From positions 107,312-171,311 of the forward strand of contig NZ_FWXY01000011.1 in the NCBI RefSeq assembly GCF_900176365.1: a stretch of DNA of 64,000 nt, given 5' to 3'. Shown in pieces: positions 1-10,544 of the stretch. Below the pieces are notes generated by a model that was not told the DNA's origin, did no database searches, and saw only the letters and a program-made list of their open reading frames with translations. Source of the DNA: Desulfocicer vacuolatum DSM 3385 (GTDB lineage Bacteria > Desulfobacterota > Desulfobacteria > Desulfobacterales > Desulfobacteraceae). The stretch's first letter is position 1, and every line of letters begins with the position of its first letter. The translations under genes were made by a program, and so were the position numbers.

Positions 1-1599
1 CTGTTAAAGGCCAGGGGGCCCATGGATAAGATGACGGAATCCGGTGCCCTTTCCATGGCTGCATTCCGCCAGGATGTATGGGACAGGGAGTTGGGCCGGG
101 GAGGCCTTATTGGAGATCTGCAACAGCTGGATCGGGGTACCATTCCTTTAATCACCAAGGGAGAGTTGCGGCGAAGAGTGCCGGTGTGGGAACATGCGGT
201 GTACAAAGCCCCTTGCCAGGCCAATTGCCCCACAGGCATTCCCGTGCAGGAACGGTGGCATCTGGTTCGCAACGGCCTCATTGACGAAGCAACCGCCATG
301 GGATTACAATATACGCCATTTCCCGCCACGGTGTGCGGCTATCTTTGCCCCAGCCCCTGCATGGCATCCTGTACCAAAAATCTTCAATACATGACCCCTG
401 TGGATGTACGGATACTGGGCAAGGCCGGTGAAGGCACAGAGTTACCCGAAGTGCTGCCCCCTTCCGGTAAAAAAGTGGCTGTCATCGGTGCCGGTCCCGG
501 GGGAATTTCCGCAGCCTGGCATTTAACACTCAAGGGGCATGAAACCGTATTACTGGATGAATCCACTGCCATCGGGGGTAAAATTGCCTCTGTGATCCCC
601 GACTCCAGGATTCCCAGGGAAACCCTGGAAAATGAGCTGGACCGTGTGAAACGCCTTATCCCGGACATTCGCTTGGAACAGAAAATCACGGCCAAAGCAT
701 TTAAAAAAATCAAACAGGAATTTGATTATGTGGTGGTGGCTGCCGGTGCCAGAAAACCAAGGATGCTGCCGGTGCCAGGTATTGAACTTGCCGTTTCTGC
801 CAATGATTTTCTGGCAGAGGCAAAAAAGGACACGGCAACACCCGGCAAAAGAGTGGTGATCATCGGAGCCGGTAATGTGGGATGTGATGTGGCCACCGAG
901 GCCCATCGGTTGGGTGCAGAAATCATCAGCCTCATTGATGTGCAGAAACCGGCGGCCTTTGGCAAGGAAAAAGAAGATGCCCAGGCTGTGGGTGCCACCT
1001 TTCAATGGCCCTGCTTTACCAAAGAAATCACCGCACAGGGGGTTGTCCTGGACGATGGAGAGCTTCTTGAGGCCGATACAGTGGTGGTATCCATTGGAGA
1101 TGCTCCGGACACGGCCTTTCTTGGCAAGGGCATTGCCACAAGAAACGGATTTTTATCGGTGAACAGCTTTAATCAAACTTCGGATAAAACGATTTTTGCC
1201 CTGGGAGACATTGTGGGGCCGGGACTGATCACCAATGCCATTGGTGATGGAAAAAGGGTGGCTGAAGCCATTGACAGTATCATTTCCGGCAAAGCCCCTC
1301 TGCCCATGGACACCCGTTCGGAGATTGATAAAAACCGGGTCAGCCTGGAATATTTCAACCCCATGGTAAAATCCTTTGATTCCCTTCACCAATGTGGGGA
1401 TGAATGCGCCTCCTGTGGACGCTGCCGGGATTGCAGCATCTGTGTCAATGTCTGCCCCGAGGCTGCCATTGAGCGTGTGGAAGATGAAGAGGGTAATTTT
1501 GAATATAAGGTGGACCCGGATCAATGTATTGGCTGTGGATTCTGTGTGGGGGCCTGCCCCTGCGGTATTTGGAATCTGGTGCCCAATGATCCCATGTGA
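1..1599 (+). CDS. GltD-like FAD/NAD(P) oxidoreductase with multiple [4Fe-4S] sites, probably 5'-truncated
   Basis: A flavoprotein of the glutamate-synthase small-subunit (GltD) superfamily, expected to move electrons between NAD(P)H, FAD and iron-sulphur clusters in the cytoplasm. Counting from the first ATG at 22, an N-terminal Cys-rich helical domain carries CQANCPTGIP and CGYLCPSPCMASC. Two dinucleotide folds follow (VAVIGAGPGGISAAWH for FAD near residue 155, VVIIGAGNVGCDVA for NAD(P) near 285). The C-terminus carries a ferredoxin-like pair of Cys motifs (CASCGRCRDCSICVNVCP, CIGCGFCVGACP). The frame is open from base 1 with no ribosome site before the ATG at 22, so the protein probably begins outside the window; an upstream glutamate-synthase or other domain is possible. 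The true partner is unknown, so a glutamate synthase role is only one option. The family call is firm and the substrate is not. Confidence 0.8.
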   Translation: MLKARGPMDKMTESGALSMAAFRQDVWDRELGRGGLIGDLQQLDRGTIPLITKGELRRRVPVWEHAVYKAPCQANCPTGIPVQERWHLVRNGLIDEATAMGLQYTPFPATVCGYLCPSPCMASCTKNLQYMTPVDVRILGKAGEGTELPEVLPPSGKKVAVIGAGPGGISAAWHLTLKGHETVLLDESTAIGGKIASVIPDSRIPRETLENELDRVKRLIPDIRLEQKITAKAFKKIKQEFDYVVVAAGARKPRMLPVPGIELAVSANDFLAEAKKDTATPGKRVVIIGAGNVGCDVATEAHRLGAEIISLIDVQKPAAFGKEKEDAQAVGATFQWPCFTKEITAQGVVLDDGELLEADTVVVSIGDAPDTAFLGKGIATRNGFLSVNSFNQTSDKTIFALGDIVGPGLITNAIGDGKRVAEAIDSIISGKAPLPMDTRSEIDKNRVSLEYFNPMVKSFDSLHQCGDECASCGRCRDCSICVNVCPEAAIERVEDEEGNFEYKVDPDQCIGCGFCVGACPCGIWNLVPNDPM

Positions 1600-1660
1600 T
1601 GTGCATTCTGCGGTCCCGGTGGCTGCTCGGCTTTGCTGAGGGTACTTGAATACTGCCGTT

Positions 1661-1942
1661 TCATATAAACGAGCGTGTTCTATGGGACACAACGAATATT
1701 GGGTCGTAGACGCGGAGCCAAATGGTATTACACCGCCGCCCCCCGACGGGCAATGGGCCCGGACCGGAACTGTAGACAGCTCAATTGTCCGGTTCCTATT
1801 GCCCGTCGGGGGGCAGCTCTGCCTTAGGTTGCCTTGGAGGCTGCATTGTATATAACCGCCACGGGCGGACCGTATTCTGATCCGGTTCCACCCACAACAA
1901 AGCTTGAAATACACCCCTGATTCACGGAGTATTTCATATAAA
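1661..1942 (+). repeat. Composite palindromic repeat, copy 1 (left remnant, A hairpin, B unit)
   Basis: First copy of the dispersed A/B repeat family. A degenerate left unit (from CATATAAAC at about 1662) leads into the A hairpin at about 1734-1816, whose arms contain CCCCGACGGGCAAT and ATTGCCCGTCGGGG. An inner part pairs around the conserved loop TGTAGACAGCTCAATTG. A B unit follows from TATATAACCGCC (1849) to CATATAA (1942), with the usual two small inverted repeats. It lies in the noncoding stretch after the oxidoreductase gene. No protein-coding potential is apparent. Confidence 0.85.
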
Positions 1943-2034
1943 AAACATACATGGCTGCAAACACCGGCCACAACGAAAAACGAAACGCCCGTGATTCCAG
2001 ATTGCCGGAGGGCCTTTCACAAAAAAATAAAAAC

Positions 2035-2170
2035 GTAACTATTCGGCCGGCACCCCCATCTTTACTCGTTTGGGCCTGCTCACACCTTAGCAGTAGTATG
2101 CTACGCAGTCCCAGCTAAGGCGAATATGGGGCACCGGCCAAACATTTGCAGAACCAACCCGAATATTTAC
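2035..2170. repeat. Palindromic element P, copy 1, upstream of carA
   Basis: A ~136-bp palindromic element ending 27 bp before the carA start. It shares its centre (GTATGCTACGCAGTCCCA), the GTTTGGGCCTGCTCACA segment and its outer ends with the copy at 14697-14827. Here the outer repeat has decayed (GTAACTATTCGG against CCGAATATTTAC). An inner stem CCTTAGC/GCTAAGG is special to this copy. It could be a small non-autonomous mobile element or a transcribed leader structure for the carA operon; the sequence alone does not decide. Confidence 0.75.
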
Positions 2171-2196
2171 ATAAAAACAAGTGGAAATTAAGGAAT

Positions 2197-3330
2197 ATGA
2201 AAGCGTTATTGGCTCTTGAGGATGGCAGGACATTTCCCTGTCGAAGTTTTACAGGTGCAGGAGAAGCCCGGGGTGAAGTGGTGTTTAACACCAGCATGAC
2301 CGGTTACCAGGAGATTCTCACCGACCCCTCCTACCATGGACAAATGGTGACCATGACCTGCCCCATGATGGGTAATTACGGGGTATGCCCCGAAGATGTG
2401 GAGTCCGACAGAATCCAGGCATCAGCATTGATTGTCCGGGAATATGTGGATCTCCCCAGTAACTGGCGATCCACAGGCACCCTGGCAGATTATCTTAAAA
2501 AAGAGGGCGTGCTGGGCATTGAAGACCTTGATACAAGGGCACTGACGCGCCATATCCGAAATGCCGGAGCCATGCGTGCGGTGATATCCACCACTGATCT
2601 TGATCCGGCCTCCCTTGTGGAAAAGGCCAGACAGGTTCCCCCCATGGAAGGGTGTAATCTGGTGGACCTGGTGAGCACAAAAACGCCCTACTTCTGGCGG
2701 GAAAATCTACCGGACTACATGAACGACTGCACCCTTTTGGATGCCTCCATGTGGCGTCACAAGAAAGAGCGCCATTCTGTGGTGGCCCTTGATTTCGGCA
2801 TCAAATACAATATTATCCGATGCCTTGAAGAGGCGGGATGCGAAGTGCTTGTGGTCCCTGCCACCACCTCTGCCGATGCCATTCGCGCCCTGGAACCGGA
2901 TGGAATATTTCTATCCAACGGTCCGGGAGATCCCGAACCTGTCAGTTATGCCGTTGATACCATCCGGGATCTTCTGGGATATCGTCCCATGTTTGGTATA
3001 TGCCTTGGCATGCAGCTTCTGGGACTTGCCATGGGGGCCAAAACCCATAAGATAAAATTTGGTCATCGCGGCGGAAACCAGCCGGTGAAAAACTTTGCCA
3101 CGGGCAAAGTGGAAATCACCTCCCAGAATCATGGATTTGCCGTGGATCTGAACACATTGGGGGATAGGGATGTCACCATGACCCACATCAACCTCAATGA
3201 AGACTCCCTGGAAGGCATTAAAAATGATGCTGTAAAGGCCTTTGCGGTGCAATATCACCCCGAAGCTTCACCCGGACCCCATGATGCTGCCTACCTTTTT
3301 AACCAGTTTGCCGAGATGATGGATAAGTAA
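2197..3330 (+). CDS. carA: Carbamoyl-phosphate synthase small (glutaminase) subunit
   Basis: Hydrolyses glutamine and feeds ammonia to CarB for carbamoyl phosphate, the precursor of pyrimidines and arginine. The 377-residue protein has the CarA N-terminal domain ([16 protein letters not shown]) and a class I amidotransferase domain. The latter carries the nucleophile Cys269 in [11 protein letters not shown] and the His354/Glu356 pair in QYHPEA. The ATG at 2197 is chosen over an upstream non-ATG start because it follows an AAGGA-type site and gives the usual N-terminus [10 protein letters not shown]. Its stop lies 2 bp before the carB ATG, so the two subunits are translated from one message. 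The palindromic element P immediately precedes it and may form its leader. The identification is secure. Confidence 0.97.
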   Translation: MKALLALEDGRTFPCRSFTGAGEARGEVVFNTSMTGYQEILTDPSYHGQMVTMTCPMMGNYGVCPEDVESDRIQASALIVREYVDLPSNWRSTGTLADYLKKEGVLGIEDLDTRALTRHIRNAGAMRAVISTTDLDPASLVEKARQVPPMEGCNLVDLVSTKTPYFWRENLPDYMNDCTLLDASMWRHKKERHSVVALDFGIKYNIIRCLEEAGCEVLVVPATTSADAIRALEPDGIFLSNGPGDPEPVSYAVDTIRDLLGYRPMFGICLGMQLLGLAMGAKTHKIKFGHRGGNQPVKNFATGKVEITSQNHGFAVDLNTLGDRDVTMTHINLNEDSLEGIKNDAVKAFAVQYHPEASPGPHDAAYLFNQFAEMMDK

Positions 3331-3332
3331 AA

Positions 3333-6300
3333 ATGCCAAAACGTACAGATATTAAAAAAATTCTCATTATTGGAGCAGGCCCCATCATCATCAGCCAGGC
3401 CTGCGAATTTGATTATTCCGGCACCCAGGCGTGCAAGGCCCTTAAGGAAGAAGGGTATGAGGTGGTGTTGATCAACTCCAATCCGGCCACCATCATGACC
3501 GATCCGGATACGGCAGACAGGGTGTACATTGAACCGGTCACCCCGGAGACCGTGGCCAAGGTCATTGAAAAGGAGCGCCCCGATGCCCTGTTACCCACCC
3601 TTGGGGGGCAGACCGGCCTGAACACGGCTGTGGAAGCCGCCAAAATGGGGGTTCTGGAAAAATACAATGTGGAGATGATCGGCGCCTCTGTGGAGGCCAT
3701 TAACAAGGCCGAAGACCGGGAGCTGTTCCGGGACGCCATGAATAAAATCAATCTCAGAATCCCCAGAAGCGGATTTGCCACCACCATGCACGAAGTGGAA
3801 GAGGTGGCAGCAGAAATAGGATTTCCCATTATTGTCAGGCCAAGCTTCACCCTGGGGGGCACCGGCGGCGGTGTGGCTTACAACCCCGAGGAACTTGCAG
3901 TCATGGCCAAAAGCGGTCTGGATGCAAGTTTCATCACCCAGGTGATGCTGGAAGAGTCTGTTCTTGGCTGGAAAGAGTATGAGCTTGAGGTAATGCGGGA
4001 CAATGCCGGCAATGTGGTGATTATCTGCTCCATTGAAAACATTGATGCCATGGGGGTCCACACCGGTGACTCCATCACCGTGGCACCGGCCCAGACCCTT
4101 TCTGACAAAGAGTACCAGCAGCTTCGGGATGCCTCCATTGCCATCATGCAGGAGATCGGAGTGGACACCGGGGGCAGTAATGTTCAATTTGCCATCAACC
4201 CCGCAGACGGGGAGTTGATCATCGTGGAAATGAATCCCAGGGTGTCCAGAAGTTCAGCCCTGGCCTCCAAGGCCACAGGGTTTCCCATTGCCAAGATTGC
4301 GGCAAAACTTGCCGTGGGATTTACACTGGATGAGATCGAAAACGACATCACCGGTGAAACACTGGCATGCTTTGAGCCCTCCATTGATTATGTGGTGATA
4401 AAAATTCCCCGGTGGACCTTTGAAAAATTCCCTGAAACCGATGATATCCTCACCACGGCCATGAAATCCGTGGGGGAAACCATGGCCATCGGCAGAACCT
4501 TTAAAGAGGCCTTTCAAAAGGGATTTCGTTCCCTGGAAATCAATCGATTCGGATTTGGCGGTGACGGCAAGGACCCCCTGCCGGGCACTGTGTCTAAAAC
4601 CGAGCTGGAGTACAAGCTTGCCACCCCCAATTCCCAGCGTATGTTTTTTATTAAACATGCCATGGAAAACGGCATGGCCCAGGAAACCATCCACTCCCTC
4701 ACCGGCATTGATCCCTGGTTTCTCTACCAGATGAAGCAGATTGTGGAATTTGAAAAACGCATCCGCCTTGCCGGTAAAGATATTGCCCAGGAAACCCTGG
4801 AAAAAGCCAAACGCATGGGTTTTTCCGACCGCCAACTTTCCCATCTCACAGGGCTTTCCGAAGATAAGCTGGAATCTTTACGCAAAAAACTGGGTATTGT
4901 TCCGGTGTATAAGCTTGTGGATACCTGTGCTGCTGAATTCCGAGCCTCCACACCCTATTACTACTCCACCTATGAAAAGGAGTGTGAAGCCAGGGTGTCG
5001 GATCGCAAAAAGGTGATGATTCTCGGCGGCGGTCCCAACCGCATCGGCCAGGGTATTGAGTTTGACTACTGCTGTGTCCAGGCCTCCTTTGCCCTTCGGG
5101 AAGAAGGGGTGGAGAGCATCATGGTCAACAGTAACCCCGAAACCGTGAGCACCGATTATGACACCTCGGACAAACTCTATTTTGAGCCCCTGACCCACGA
5201 AGATGTGCTGCACATTGTGGAAAAGGAAAAACCCGACGGTGTCATTGTGCAGTTTGGCGGGCAGACCCCCCTTAATCTTGCCACGGCCCTTAAAGATGCC
5301 GGGGTTCCCATCATTGGGACCACCCCTGAAAGCATTGACATGGCCGAAGACAGGGACCTGTTCCAGGCCATGCTCAAAAAACTGGACATTGCTCAGCCTG
5401 CCAACGGCATTGCCGTTAACATTGAAGAGGCAAGGGAAATTGCCCAGACCATTGGGTATCCTGTCATGGTAAGACCCTCCTTTGTTCTGGGGGGCCGGGC
5501 CATGAAGATTGTGTTTGATCCCGATGAGCTGGAAGGTTATTTCAACCTTGCCGTATCCGCCTCCCCTGACCACCCTGTTCTCATTGACCAGTTTCTGGAA
5601 GATGCCTTTGAGCTGGATGTGGATGCCATTTCCGATGGTGAAACCACCGTCATCGGCGGCATGATGGAGCACATTGAAGAGGCCGGTATCCATTCCGGGG
5701 ATTCTGCCTGTGTGCTGCCCCCTTACAGCATTGCCCAGGAACACATTGATGAAATGACAAGGGCCACCGCAGCCCTGGCAAAGGAATTGAACGTGGTGGG
5801 GCTGATGAACATTCAGTTTGGCATCATGGACGGCAAGGTGTATGTCATTGAGGTTAATCCCCGGGCATCCCGCACCGTTCCCTTTGTGAGTAAAGCCACC
5901 GGGGTTTCCCTGGCAAAACTTGCCACCAAGGTGATGCTGGGTAAAACCCTTAAAGAGCTGGGATTCACCCAACAGGTGATTCCGGCCCATTATTCTGTTA
6001 AAGAGGCAGTGCTTCCCTTTGACCGTTTTGCCAAGGTGGACCCGGTTCTGGGACCGGAGATGAAATCCACCGGTGAGGTCATGGGCATTGATAAAGACCT
6101 GGGAGCCGCCGTGGCCAAGGCCCAGCTGGGGGCCGGACAGAATCTTCCCATTGAAGGCAATGTGTTCATCAGCGTCCAGGACAGCGATAAGATGGCAGCA
6201 CTGTCCGTGGCCAAAGATTTTTATGACATGGGCTTCAAGCTTCTGGCCACCCGGGGAACGGCCATGTTTCTGGAGGATAATTCCATCCCTGCCAAGGTGG

Positions 6301-6563
6301 TGGAAAAGGTTTCCACCGGTCGTCCCCATGTGGTGGACGCCGTTAAAAACAGCGAAATCCAGTTAATTCTCAACACCGGCTCCAACAGCCAGACCAAACG
6401 GGACGGTTATGAAATCCGGCGGGCAGCCATTCGGTTTAAAATCCCCTATGCCACCACCACTGACGGGGCAAAAACCATCTGCAAGGCAATCAAGGCCCTT
6501 AAAAAAGAGAGTCTTACTGTCATCGCCATCCAGGATTACCATATGCAAGGCGGTAAGGTATGA
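3333..6563 (+). CDS. carB: Carbamoyl-phosphate synthase large subunit
   Basis: Catalyses the two ATP-dependent phosphorylation steps that turn bicarbonate and ammonia into carbamoyl phosphate, in complex with CarA. The 1076-residue length matches full-size CarB. The two homologous ATP-grasp halves are visible from their repeated starts ([18 protein letters not shown] near residue 14 and [15 protein letters not shown] near 562) and the matching [11 protein letters not shown] and [10 protein letters not shown] motifs. A C-terminal MGS-like allosteric domain follows (from about residue 940, [11 protein letters not shown]), so nucleotide or ornithine regulation is plausible. The gene begins 2 bp after carA and its stop overlaps the purF start in ATGA, placing pyrimidine and purine entry enzymes in one operon. 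Confidence 0.97.
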   Translation: MPKRTDIKKILIIGAGPIIISQACEFDYSGTQACKALKEEGYEVVLINSNPATIMTDPDTADRVYIEPVTPETVAKVIEKERPDALLPTLGGQTGLNTAVEAAKMGVLEKYNVEMIGASVEAINKAEDRELFRDAMNKINLRIPRSGFATTMHEVEEVAAEIGFPIIVRPSFTLGGTGGGVAYNPEELAVMAKSGLDASFITQVMLEESVLGWKEYELEVMRDNAGNVVIICSIENIDAMGVHTGDSITVAPAQTLSDKEYQQLRDASIAIMQEIGVDTGGSNVQFAINPADGELIIVEMNPRVSRSSALASKATGFPIAKIAAKLAVGFTLDEIENDITGETLACFEPSIDYVVIKIPRWTFEKFPETDDILTTAMKSVGETMAIGRTFKEAFQKGFRSLEINRFGFGGDGKDPLPGTVSKTELEYKLATPNSQRMFFIKHAMENGMAQETIHSLTGIDPWFLYQMKQIVEFEKRIRLAGKDIAQETLEKAKRMGFSDRQLSHLTGLSEDKLESLRKKLGIVPVYKLVDTCAAEFRASTPYYYSTYEKECEARVSDRKKVMILGGGPNRIGQGIEFDYCCVQASFALREEGVESIMVNSNPETVSTDYDTSDKLYFEPLTHEDVLHIVEKEKPDGVIVQFGGQTPLNLATALKDAGVPIIGTTPESIDMAEDRDLFQAMLKKLDIAQPANGIAVNIEEAREIAQTIGYPVMVRPSFVLGGRAMKIVFDPDELEGYFNLAVSASPDHPVLIDQFLEDAFELDVDAISDGETTVIGGMMEHIEEAGIHSGDSACVLPPYSIAQEHIDEMTRATAALAKELNVVGLMNIQFGIMDGKVYVIEVNPRASRTVPFVSKATGVSLAKLATKVMLGKTLKELGFTQQVIPAHYSVKEAVLPFDRFAKVDPVLGPEMKSTGEVMGIDKDLGAAVAKAQLGAGQNLPIEGNVFISVQDSDKMAALSVAKDFYDMGFKLLATRGTAMFLEDNSIPAKVVEKVSTGRPHVVDAVKNSEIQLILNTGSNSQTKRDGYEIRRAAIRFKIPYATTTDGAKTICKAIKALKKESLTVIAIQDYHMQGGKV

Positions 6564-7981
6564 TAATGGAAAGTGAAAGGCCCAAAGATGAGTGTGGTGT
6601 GTTTGGTCTGTACAGGCATCCGGAAGCTGCCCAGCTGACCTATTTTGGTCTCTATGCCCTGCAGCACAGGGGCCAGGAGAGTGCAGGCATTTCTGTGGCC
6701 CGGGACAAGGATAAAATCTACTCCCACAAGGGAATGGGCCTGGTCCATGATATTTTTAACACAGAGGATTTAAAAAAAATTGAAGGGGCCGGCGGCAGTG
6801 CCATTGGTCATGTGCGCTACTCCACCACCGGAGATTCCAATCTCACCAATGCCCAGCCCTTTGTGGTGCAGCACCGGGGAAGGGCCTATGCCGTGGCCCA
6901 CAACGGTAACCTTGTGAACGCCCACACCCTGAAGCAGGAGCTGGAGGAGAGCGGCTCCATTTTCCAGACCACCATGGACAGTGAGGTGTTTCTTCATCTG
7001 TTCATCAAAAATCTGAAACAGGGGGATGTGGTAACAGCCATCCAAAAGGCTGTGGCCAAAATCCAAGGGGCCTACTCCTTTGTGCTGCTCACCTGCAAGG
7101 GGGAAGTGATCGGGGTTAAAGATCCCAACAGTTTTCGCCCCCTGGCCCTGGGTAAACTCAACGGACACTATGTGCTGGCTTCTGAAACCTGTGCATTTGA
7201 TCTTGTGCAGGCAGAATTTGTAAGGGAGCTTGAGCCCGGTGAGATTGTCATCATCAATGAAGACGGGGTGACCAGCATCATGCCCCGGGAACCTGTTGAA
7301 AAAAAATCGTTGTGTATTTTTGAATACATCTACTTTGCACGGCCGGACAGCACCATTTACGGCAAAAACGTCTATCAGATGAGAAAGGCCCATGGAAAAC
7401 GCCTGGCAAGGGAAGCACCTGTGGATGCCGACATGGTCATGCCCTTTCCCGATTCCGGGAACTACTCTGCAATCGGTTATGCCGAAGAGTCGGGTATTCC
7501 CTTTGAAATGGCCATGATACGCAACCATTATGTGGGACGAAGTTTTATCCAGCCCACCCAGGGCATGCGGGATTTTGCCGTAAGGGTGAAGCTCAATCCA
7601 GTGCGGGAACTGATCCGGAACAAGGAGATCATCATCATTGAAGACTCCATTATCCGGGGCACCACAGCCAAGACACGGGTCCAGGCCCTGCGGGATCTGG
7701 GGGCAAAAAAGGTGCACATGCGCATCTCCTGTCCCCCCCATAAATTCCCCTGTTATTATGGTATCGATTTTTCCACCAAGGGGGAACTTGTGGCTGCCAC
7801 CAAGTCAGAGGAAGAATTGACCCAATTTCTGGGCTTAGATTCCCTGCATTACCTCAGCATTGAAGGCATGCTGGAGGCCGGCGGGGTTGAAAATCCGGAA
7901 AATAATTTCTGCAAGGCCTGCTTTGACGGCTCTTATCCTGTGGCCTTTGATCCCAACCTGTCCAAGCAATGCATGGGATAA
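6560..7981 (+). CDS. purF: Amidophosphoribosyltransferase
   Basis: Commits PRPP to purine synthesis by making phosphoribosylamine from glutamine. The 473-residue protein has the N-terminal Ntn glutamine amidotransferase domain with nucleophile Cys12 in DECGVFGL. The short peptide before it implies removal of a propeptide, as in the Bacillus subtilis type. The C-terminal PRPP site is [16 protein letters not shown]. Four Cys at the positions used for the [4Fe-4S] cluster are present ([19 protein letters not shown] and CKACF), so this is the iron-sulphur, processed class. Translation starts within carB's stop (ATGATAATG at 6560; a start at 6566 is possible). An intrinsic terminator follows. Confidence 0.96.
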   Translation: MIMESERPKDECGVFGLYRHPEAAQLTYFGLYALQHRGQESAGISVARDKDKIYSHKGMGLVHDIFNTEDLKKIEGAGGSAIGHVRYSTTGDSNLTNAQPFVVQHRGRAYAVAHNGNLVNAHTLKQELEESGSIFQTTMDSEVFLHLFIKNLKQGDVVTAIQKAVAKIQGAYSFVLLTCKGEVIGVKDPNSFRPLALGKLNGHYVLASETCAFDLVQAEFVRELEPGEIVIINEDGVTSIMPREPVEKKSLCIFEYIYFARPDSTIYGKNVYQMRKAHGKRLAREAPVDADMVMPFPDSGNYSAIGYAEESGIPFEMAMIRNHYVGRSFIQPTQGMRDFAVRVKLNPVRELIRNKEIIIIEDSIIRGTTAKTRVQALRDLGAKKVHMRISCPPHKFPCYYGIDFSTKGELVAATKSEEELTQFLGLDSLHYLSIEGMLEAGGVENPENNFCKACFDGSYPVAFDPNLSKQCMG

Positions 7982-8014
7982 TCCCCTTGTGCTTGTGAAA
8001 TTTGTTTGATATGC

Positions 8015-8052
8015 AAAACCCCTTGGATGTTCACATCCAGGGGTTTTTGTTT
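8015..8052 (+). terminator. Intrinsic terminator of the carA-carB-purF operon
   Basis: AAAACCCCTTGGATG pairs with CATCCAGGGGTTTT across a 4-base loop, followed by TGTTTTTG. The stem is about 14 bp with one mismatch. It lies 33 bp after the purF stop. Confidence 0.9.
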
Positions 8053-8079
8053 TTGGGGGTTTTATTTTTGTCTTATGCC

Positions 8080-8386
8080 ATCAAATTCCCAATATGATCT
8101 GCCCATGGCAGTTTTATATAAAAGGCAGCCTCCAAGGCAAGCTAAGGCAGAGCCGCCCCCCCGACGGGCAATAGGAACCGGACAATTGAGCTGTCTACAG
8201 TTCCGGTCCGGGACCATTGCCCGTTGGGGGGGCGGCGGTATAATACCATATTTCTATATCTGTTGTGTCCGACAGGACATGTCCGTTTATATAAAACGCC
8301 ATCCAAAGATCTGTAATAATTGTAATTTCATTTTTCGTTGTGGACAGGTCAAATTCCAATATGATCTACCCATGGCAGTTATATGA
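8080..8386 (-). repeat. Composite palindromic repeat, copy 2, inverted (B-A-B)
   Basis: The A/B repeat in reverse orientation: B remnant (TGATCTGCCCATGGCAG near 8095-8112), A hairpin (arms CCGACGGGCAATAGG and CCATTGCCCGTTGG, about 8155-8236), then a unit whose end, ATGATCTACCCATGGCAGTTATA, lies at 8361-8383. The A arm has a G-T wobble (GACGGGC against GCCCGTT). The element sits between the purF terminator and the radical SAM gene and ends about 30 bp before that gene's start, so it probably forms its leader or promoter region. Confidence 0.85.
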
Positions 8387-8414
8387 ACAATCCCATTGTG
8401 GAGCCTATGTAATT

Positions 8415-9419
8415 ATGAATAAAAAAACAGTTGCCTTTTCAAAGGATTCTTCAAATCTCTTTTTTCATCTTTTAACCAAATGCAATCTTTCTTGTAAACA
8501 TTGTTATATTAACAAAAAAGAGCATGGTGAAAACACCCTGGACATTGAGACCATTAAACGGTGGCTCAATCTTTTTTCCGAAAAATGCAACACCATTAAT
8601 GTGATTTTTCTGGGGGGGGAGCCCACCTTGCATCCAGATTTGTCCCTGGCAGTGAAGGAGGCCGGAAGACTGGGGTTTAAATCCATCACCATTGATACCA
8701 ACGGGTATCTCTTCCATGATATCCTGCATCGGGTCACCCCGGATGAGGTGGATTTTATCAGTTTCTCCCTGGATGGGGCCACGCCTGCCACCAACGATGT
8801 CATCCGGGGAAAGGGATGTCATGAACAGGTGGTAAAAGGGGTGAAAAAAGCCGTGGCTGAAGGTTTTTCCACCTCCATGATTTACACGGTGAGCGGAGAT
8901 AACATCCACGAACTTCATCGCATGCCGGAGCTTGTGAAAGGATGGGGGCTTGAACGATTTTTCATCCAGGTCATCGGTATCAGGGGAGAATCGGCAGACA
9001 CCAACAACGATCTCCAGGTCTCCATGGAACAATGGCTGAATGTGGTACCCGGTGTGGCAGAAGCCATGGCCCGCCAAGGAATTATTGTGACCTATCCCAG
9101 GGTGTTCTTAGATGAAACAGAACCGTTCCAGTGTGCAGGCATTGTGGCGGATAACTATTTTATTTTTCCCAATGGACGTATCTATCGATGTCCTTTGTGT
9201 GAAGATTTTCCCCTGCACAGCTTTACCATTGATGGCAACGCCATTGTGCCCACAGGCAAAATAAACGAAACCGATCTGTTTGACCTTACCATCCCCGAAG
9301 GATGTGTCATGAACAAAATGATCCAGCCGGGTAATATCACCTACAAATCCGATGGAACCCCCCTTAAGAGAATTGCCTGCTGTATGCTTAAAGAGGAAAT
9401 GTCGCCAATAAATGTTTAG
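8415..9419 (+). CDS. Radical SAM protein with SPASM-like C-terminus
   Basis: A 334-residue radical S-adenosylmethionine enzyme. The cluster motif CNLSCKHC lies near residue 23, followed by the GGEP motif (FLGGEPTLHP) and a strand DFISFSLDGA typical of the family. C-terminal cysteines (QCAGI, YRCPLCEDF, ACCML) suggest auxiliary cluster ligands as in SPASM/Twitch proteins such as PqqE, NirJ or AhbC/D. The ATG at 8415 is chosen because earlier starts fall inside the repeat. No substrate peptide gene is visible next to it. The corrinoid cluster starts about 1.1 kb downstream but behind a separate gene and riboswitch, so a tetrapyrrole role is only a guess. The family is firm; the reaction is unknown. 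Confidence 0.85.
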   Translation: MNKKTVAFSKDSSNLFFHLLTKCNLSCKHCYINKKEHGENTLDIETIKRWLNLFSEKCNTINVIFLGGEPTLHPDLSLAVKEAGRLGFKSITIDTNGYLFHDILHRVTPDEVDFISFSLDGATPATNDVIRGKGCHEQVVKGVKKAVAEGFSTSMIYTVSGDNIHELHRMPELVKGWGLERFFIQVIGIRGESADTNNDLQVSMEQWLNVVPGVAEAMARQGIIVTYPRVFLDETEPFQCAGIVADNYFIFPNGRIYRCPLCEDFPLHSFTIDGNAIVPTGKINETDLFDLTIPEGCVMNKMIQPGNITYKSDGTPLKRIACCMLKEEMSPINV

Positions 9420-9507
9420 CTCATAATAGGGCCTGATTCGTCCGAGATTATTTTAAAGAATTAGAATATTGATTTAGCGTTTCAAATATTCAAAAGGTTG
9501 AGGGGTA

Positions 9508-9538
9508 AAACGGTAAATTGAAAACTGCGAATTTCCTT
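9508..9538 (+). repeat. Short dispersed motif (AACGGTAAATTGAAAACTGCG), copy 1
   Basis: A ~30-bp motif that recurs at 33020-33049 as AACGGTAGATTGAAAATTGCG. Both copies are intergenic. This one lies just before the ribosome site of the following gene. Two copies only, so its status as a repeat family rests on similarity between these two. Confidence 0.5.
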
Positions 9539-9557
9539 GGATGGGGAGATCTGTTTG

Positions 9558-10421
9558 ATGATAATGAATAGCAATATACATGATGTTGCGGTGATTACCG
9601 CAGAAGAGGTGATGGCGCTGAATTTTATTAATCTCTCTCCCGCCTGCCATCTTCGGAGGTATTTTCGTCAAGGTTTGCGCTCTCATATATTTGAAGTGCT
9701 GGATGTCTGCGATGTATCAAAAGAAACACAAGGGGAGCTTTCAAAGGGGGTAAGATGGTTTCCACGGGCAGTTCCCCAAAAAATGTTACGGATATTGAGA
9801 ACCCGGTTCTCCCAACTTTCCCAGGCCCTTGATGAGGTGAATAAGTACACCATGATTTTAAAATTTCTGGGACCTGAATTTATTGCTGTTTCCCAGGAGT
9901 TCATTGTTGAATATCATGGCGCAAATGGTTCTGAAATTATTCTTTGCGGACTCCAGGAATATGTCCAGGGAAAGGCGTTGGATCCATGGGATCTAAGTGG
10001 AGACAATCCCATTGATATATTTTTTCAAAGGCACTTCCCCGGGCAGAACAGTGGGGGAAAAAGTGTGAAAAAGGCAATTGAATCCATTTCATTTTTTGTT
10101 AAAAAAGTAAAAAGAATGGCCATGGATGAGGGCTATATTCCTGATCTTGCAGGGAATGGTAATTTGATTATTACGGCCCGGGGTGAGTTAAAACTTGTGG
10201 ATATAAATAACATAATAAAAGTCCATTACAATGAAAAAATTTTTCTTGATGATAAAAAATATCCATCCTGTGATAAATCCGTGGAAGTGCTTGCCATTCT
10301 GGAGCAAAAGGTGATGAAAAATAAATTTTTTTTGGATGGGCAGCTGTATCGCCATTTCTTTTCCACGGAGCGACGGCAGCGGGTGAAAGAGCTTGAAGAA
10401 AAATTTTATCAAAATTGGTAG
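9558..10421 (+). CDS. Uncharacterised protein, possible kinase-fold (YrbL/LPS-kinase-like)
   Basis: A 287-residue cytoplasmic protein without signal or membrane segments. I do not recognise a named family with certainty. The stretch YIPDLAGNGNLIITARGELKLVDINNI near residues 190-216 resembles the catalytic-loop and metal-binding arrangement of protein-kinase-like folds (HPDLxxxN...LxD), with Asp for the catalytic Asp and Asp-Asn near the metal site. The start at 9558 has a GGGGAG site 9 bp upstream; an ATG at 9564 is also possible. It is transcribed like the radical SAM gene, 138 bp downstream of it, and ends before the cobalamin riboswitch, so it is probably not part of the corrinoid unit. 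The kinase idea is inference. Confidence 0.6.
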   Translation: MIMNSNIHDVAVITAEEVMALNFINLSPACHLRRYFRQGLRSHIFEVLDVCDVSKETQGELSKGVRWFPRAVPQKMLRILRTRFSQLSQALDEVNKYTMILKFLGPEFIAVSQEFIVEYHGANGSEIILCGLQEYVQGKALDPWDLSGDNPIDIFFQRHFPGQNSGGKSVKKAIESISFFVKKVKRMAMDEGYIPDLAGNGNLIITARGELKLVDINNIIKVHYNEKIFLDDKKYPSCDKSVEVLAILEQKVMKNKFFLDGQLYRHFFSTERRQRVKELEEKFYQNW

Positions 10422-10544
10422 AATCTTTTTAAATTTCCCGCTTATTTACTTCCATGGTGTTGATAAGAAAACAAATTGACTTTCAGAGGAAAACAGTTTA
10501 TTTTGCCTGATAATTTATAGTTTCAGAGATCATTGGGAATTGAT

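Noticed and set aside
4878..6329. Long open frame of 483 codons on the minus strand of carB
   Set aside because: It is a mirror frame of the strongly conserved carB; its protein is rich in His/Gly/Asn/Phe and has no recognisable domain.
6770..7741. 323-codon minus-strand frame in purF
   Set aside because: Antisense shadow of purF, no ribosome site or family match.
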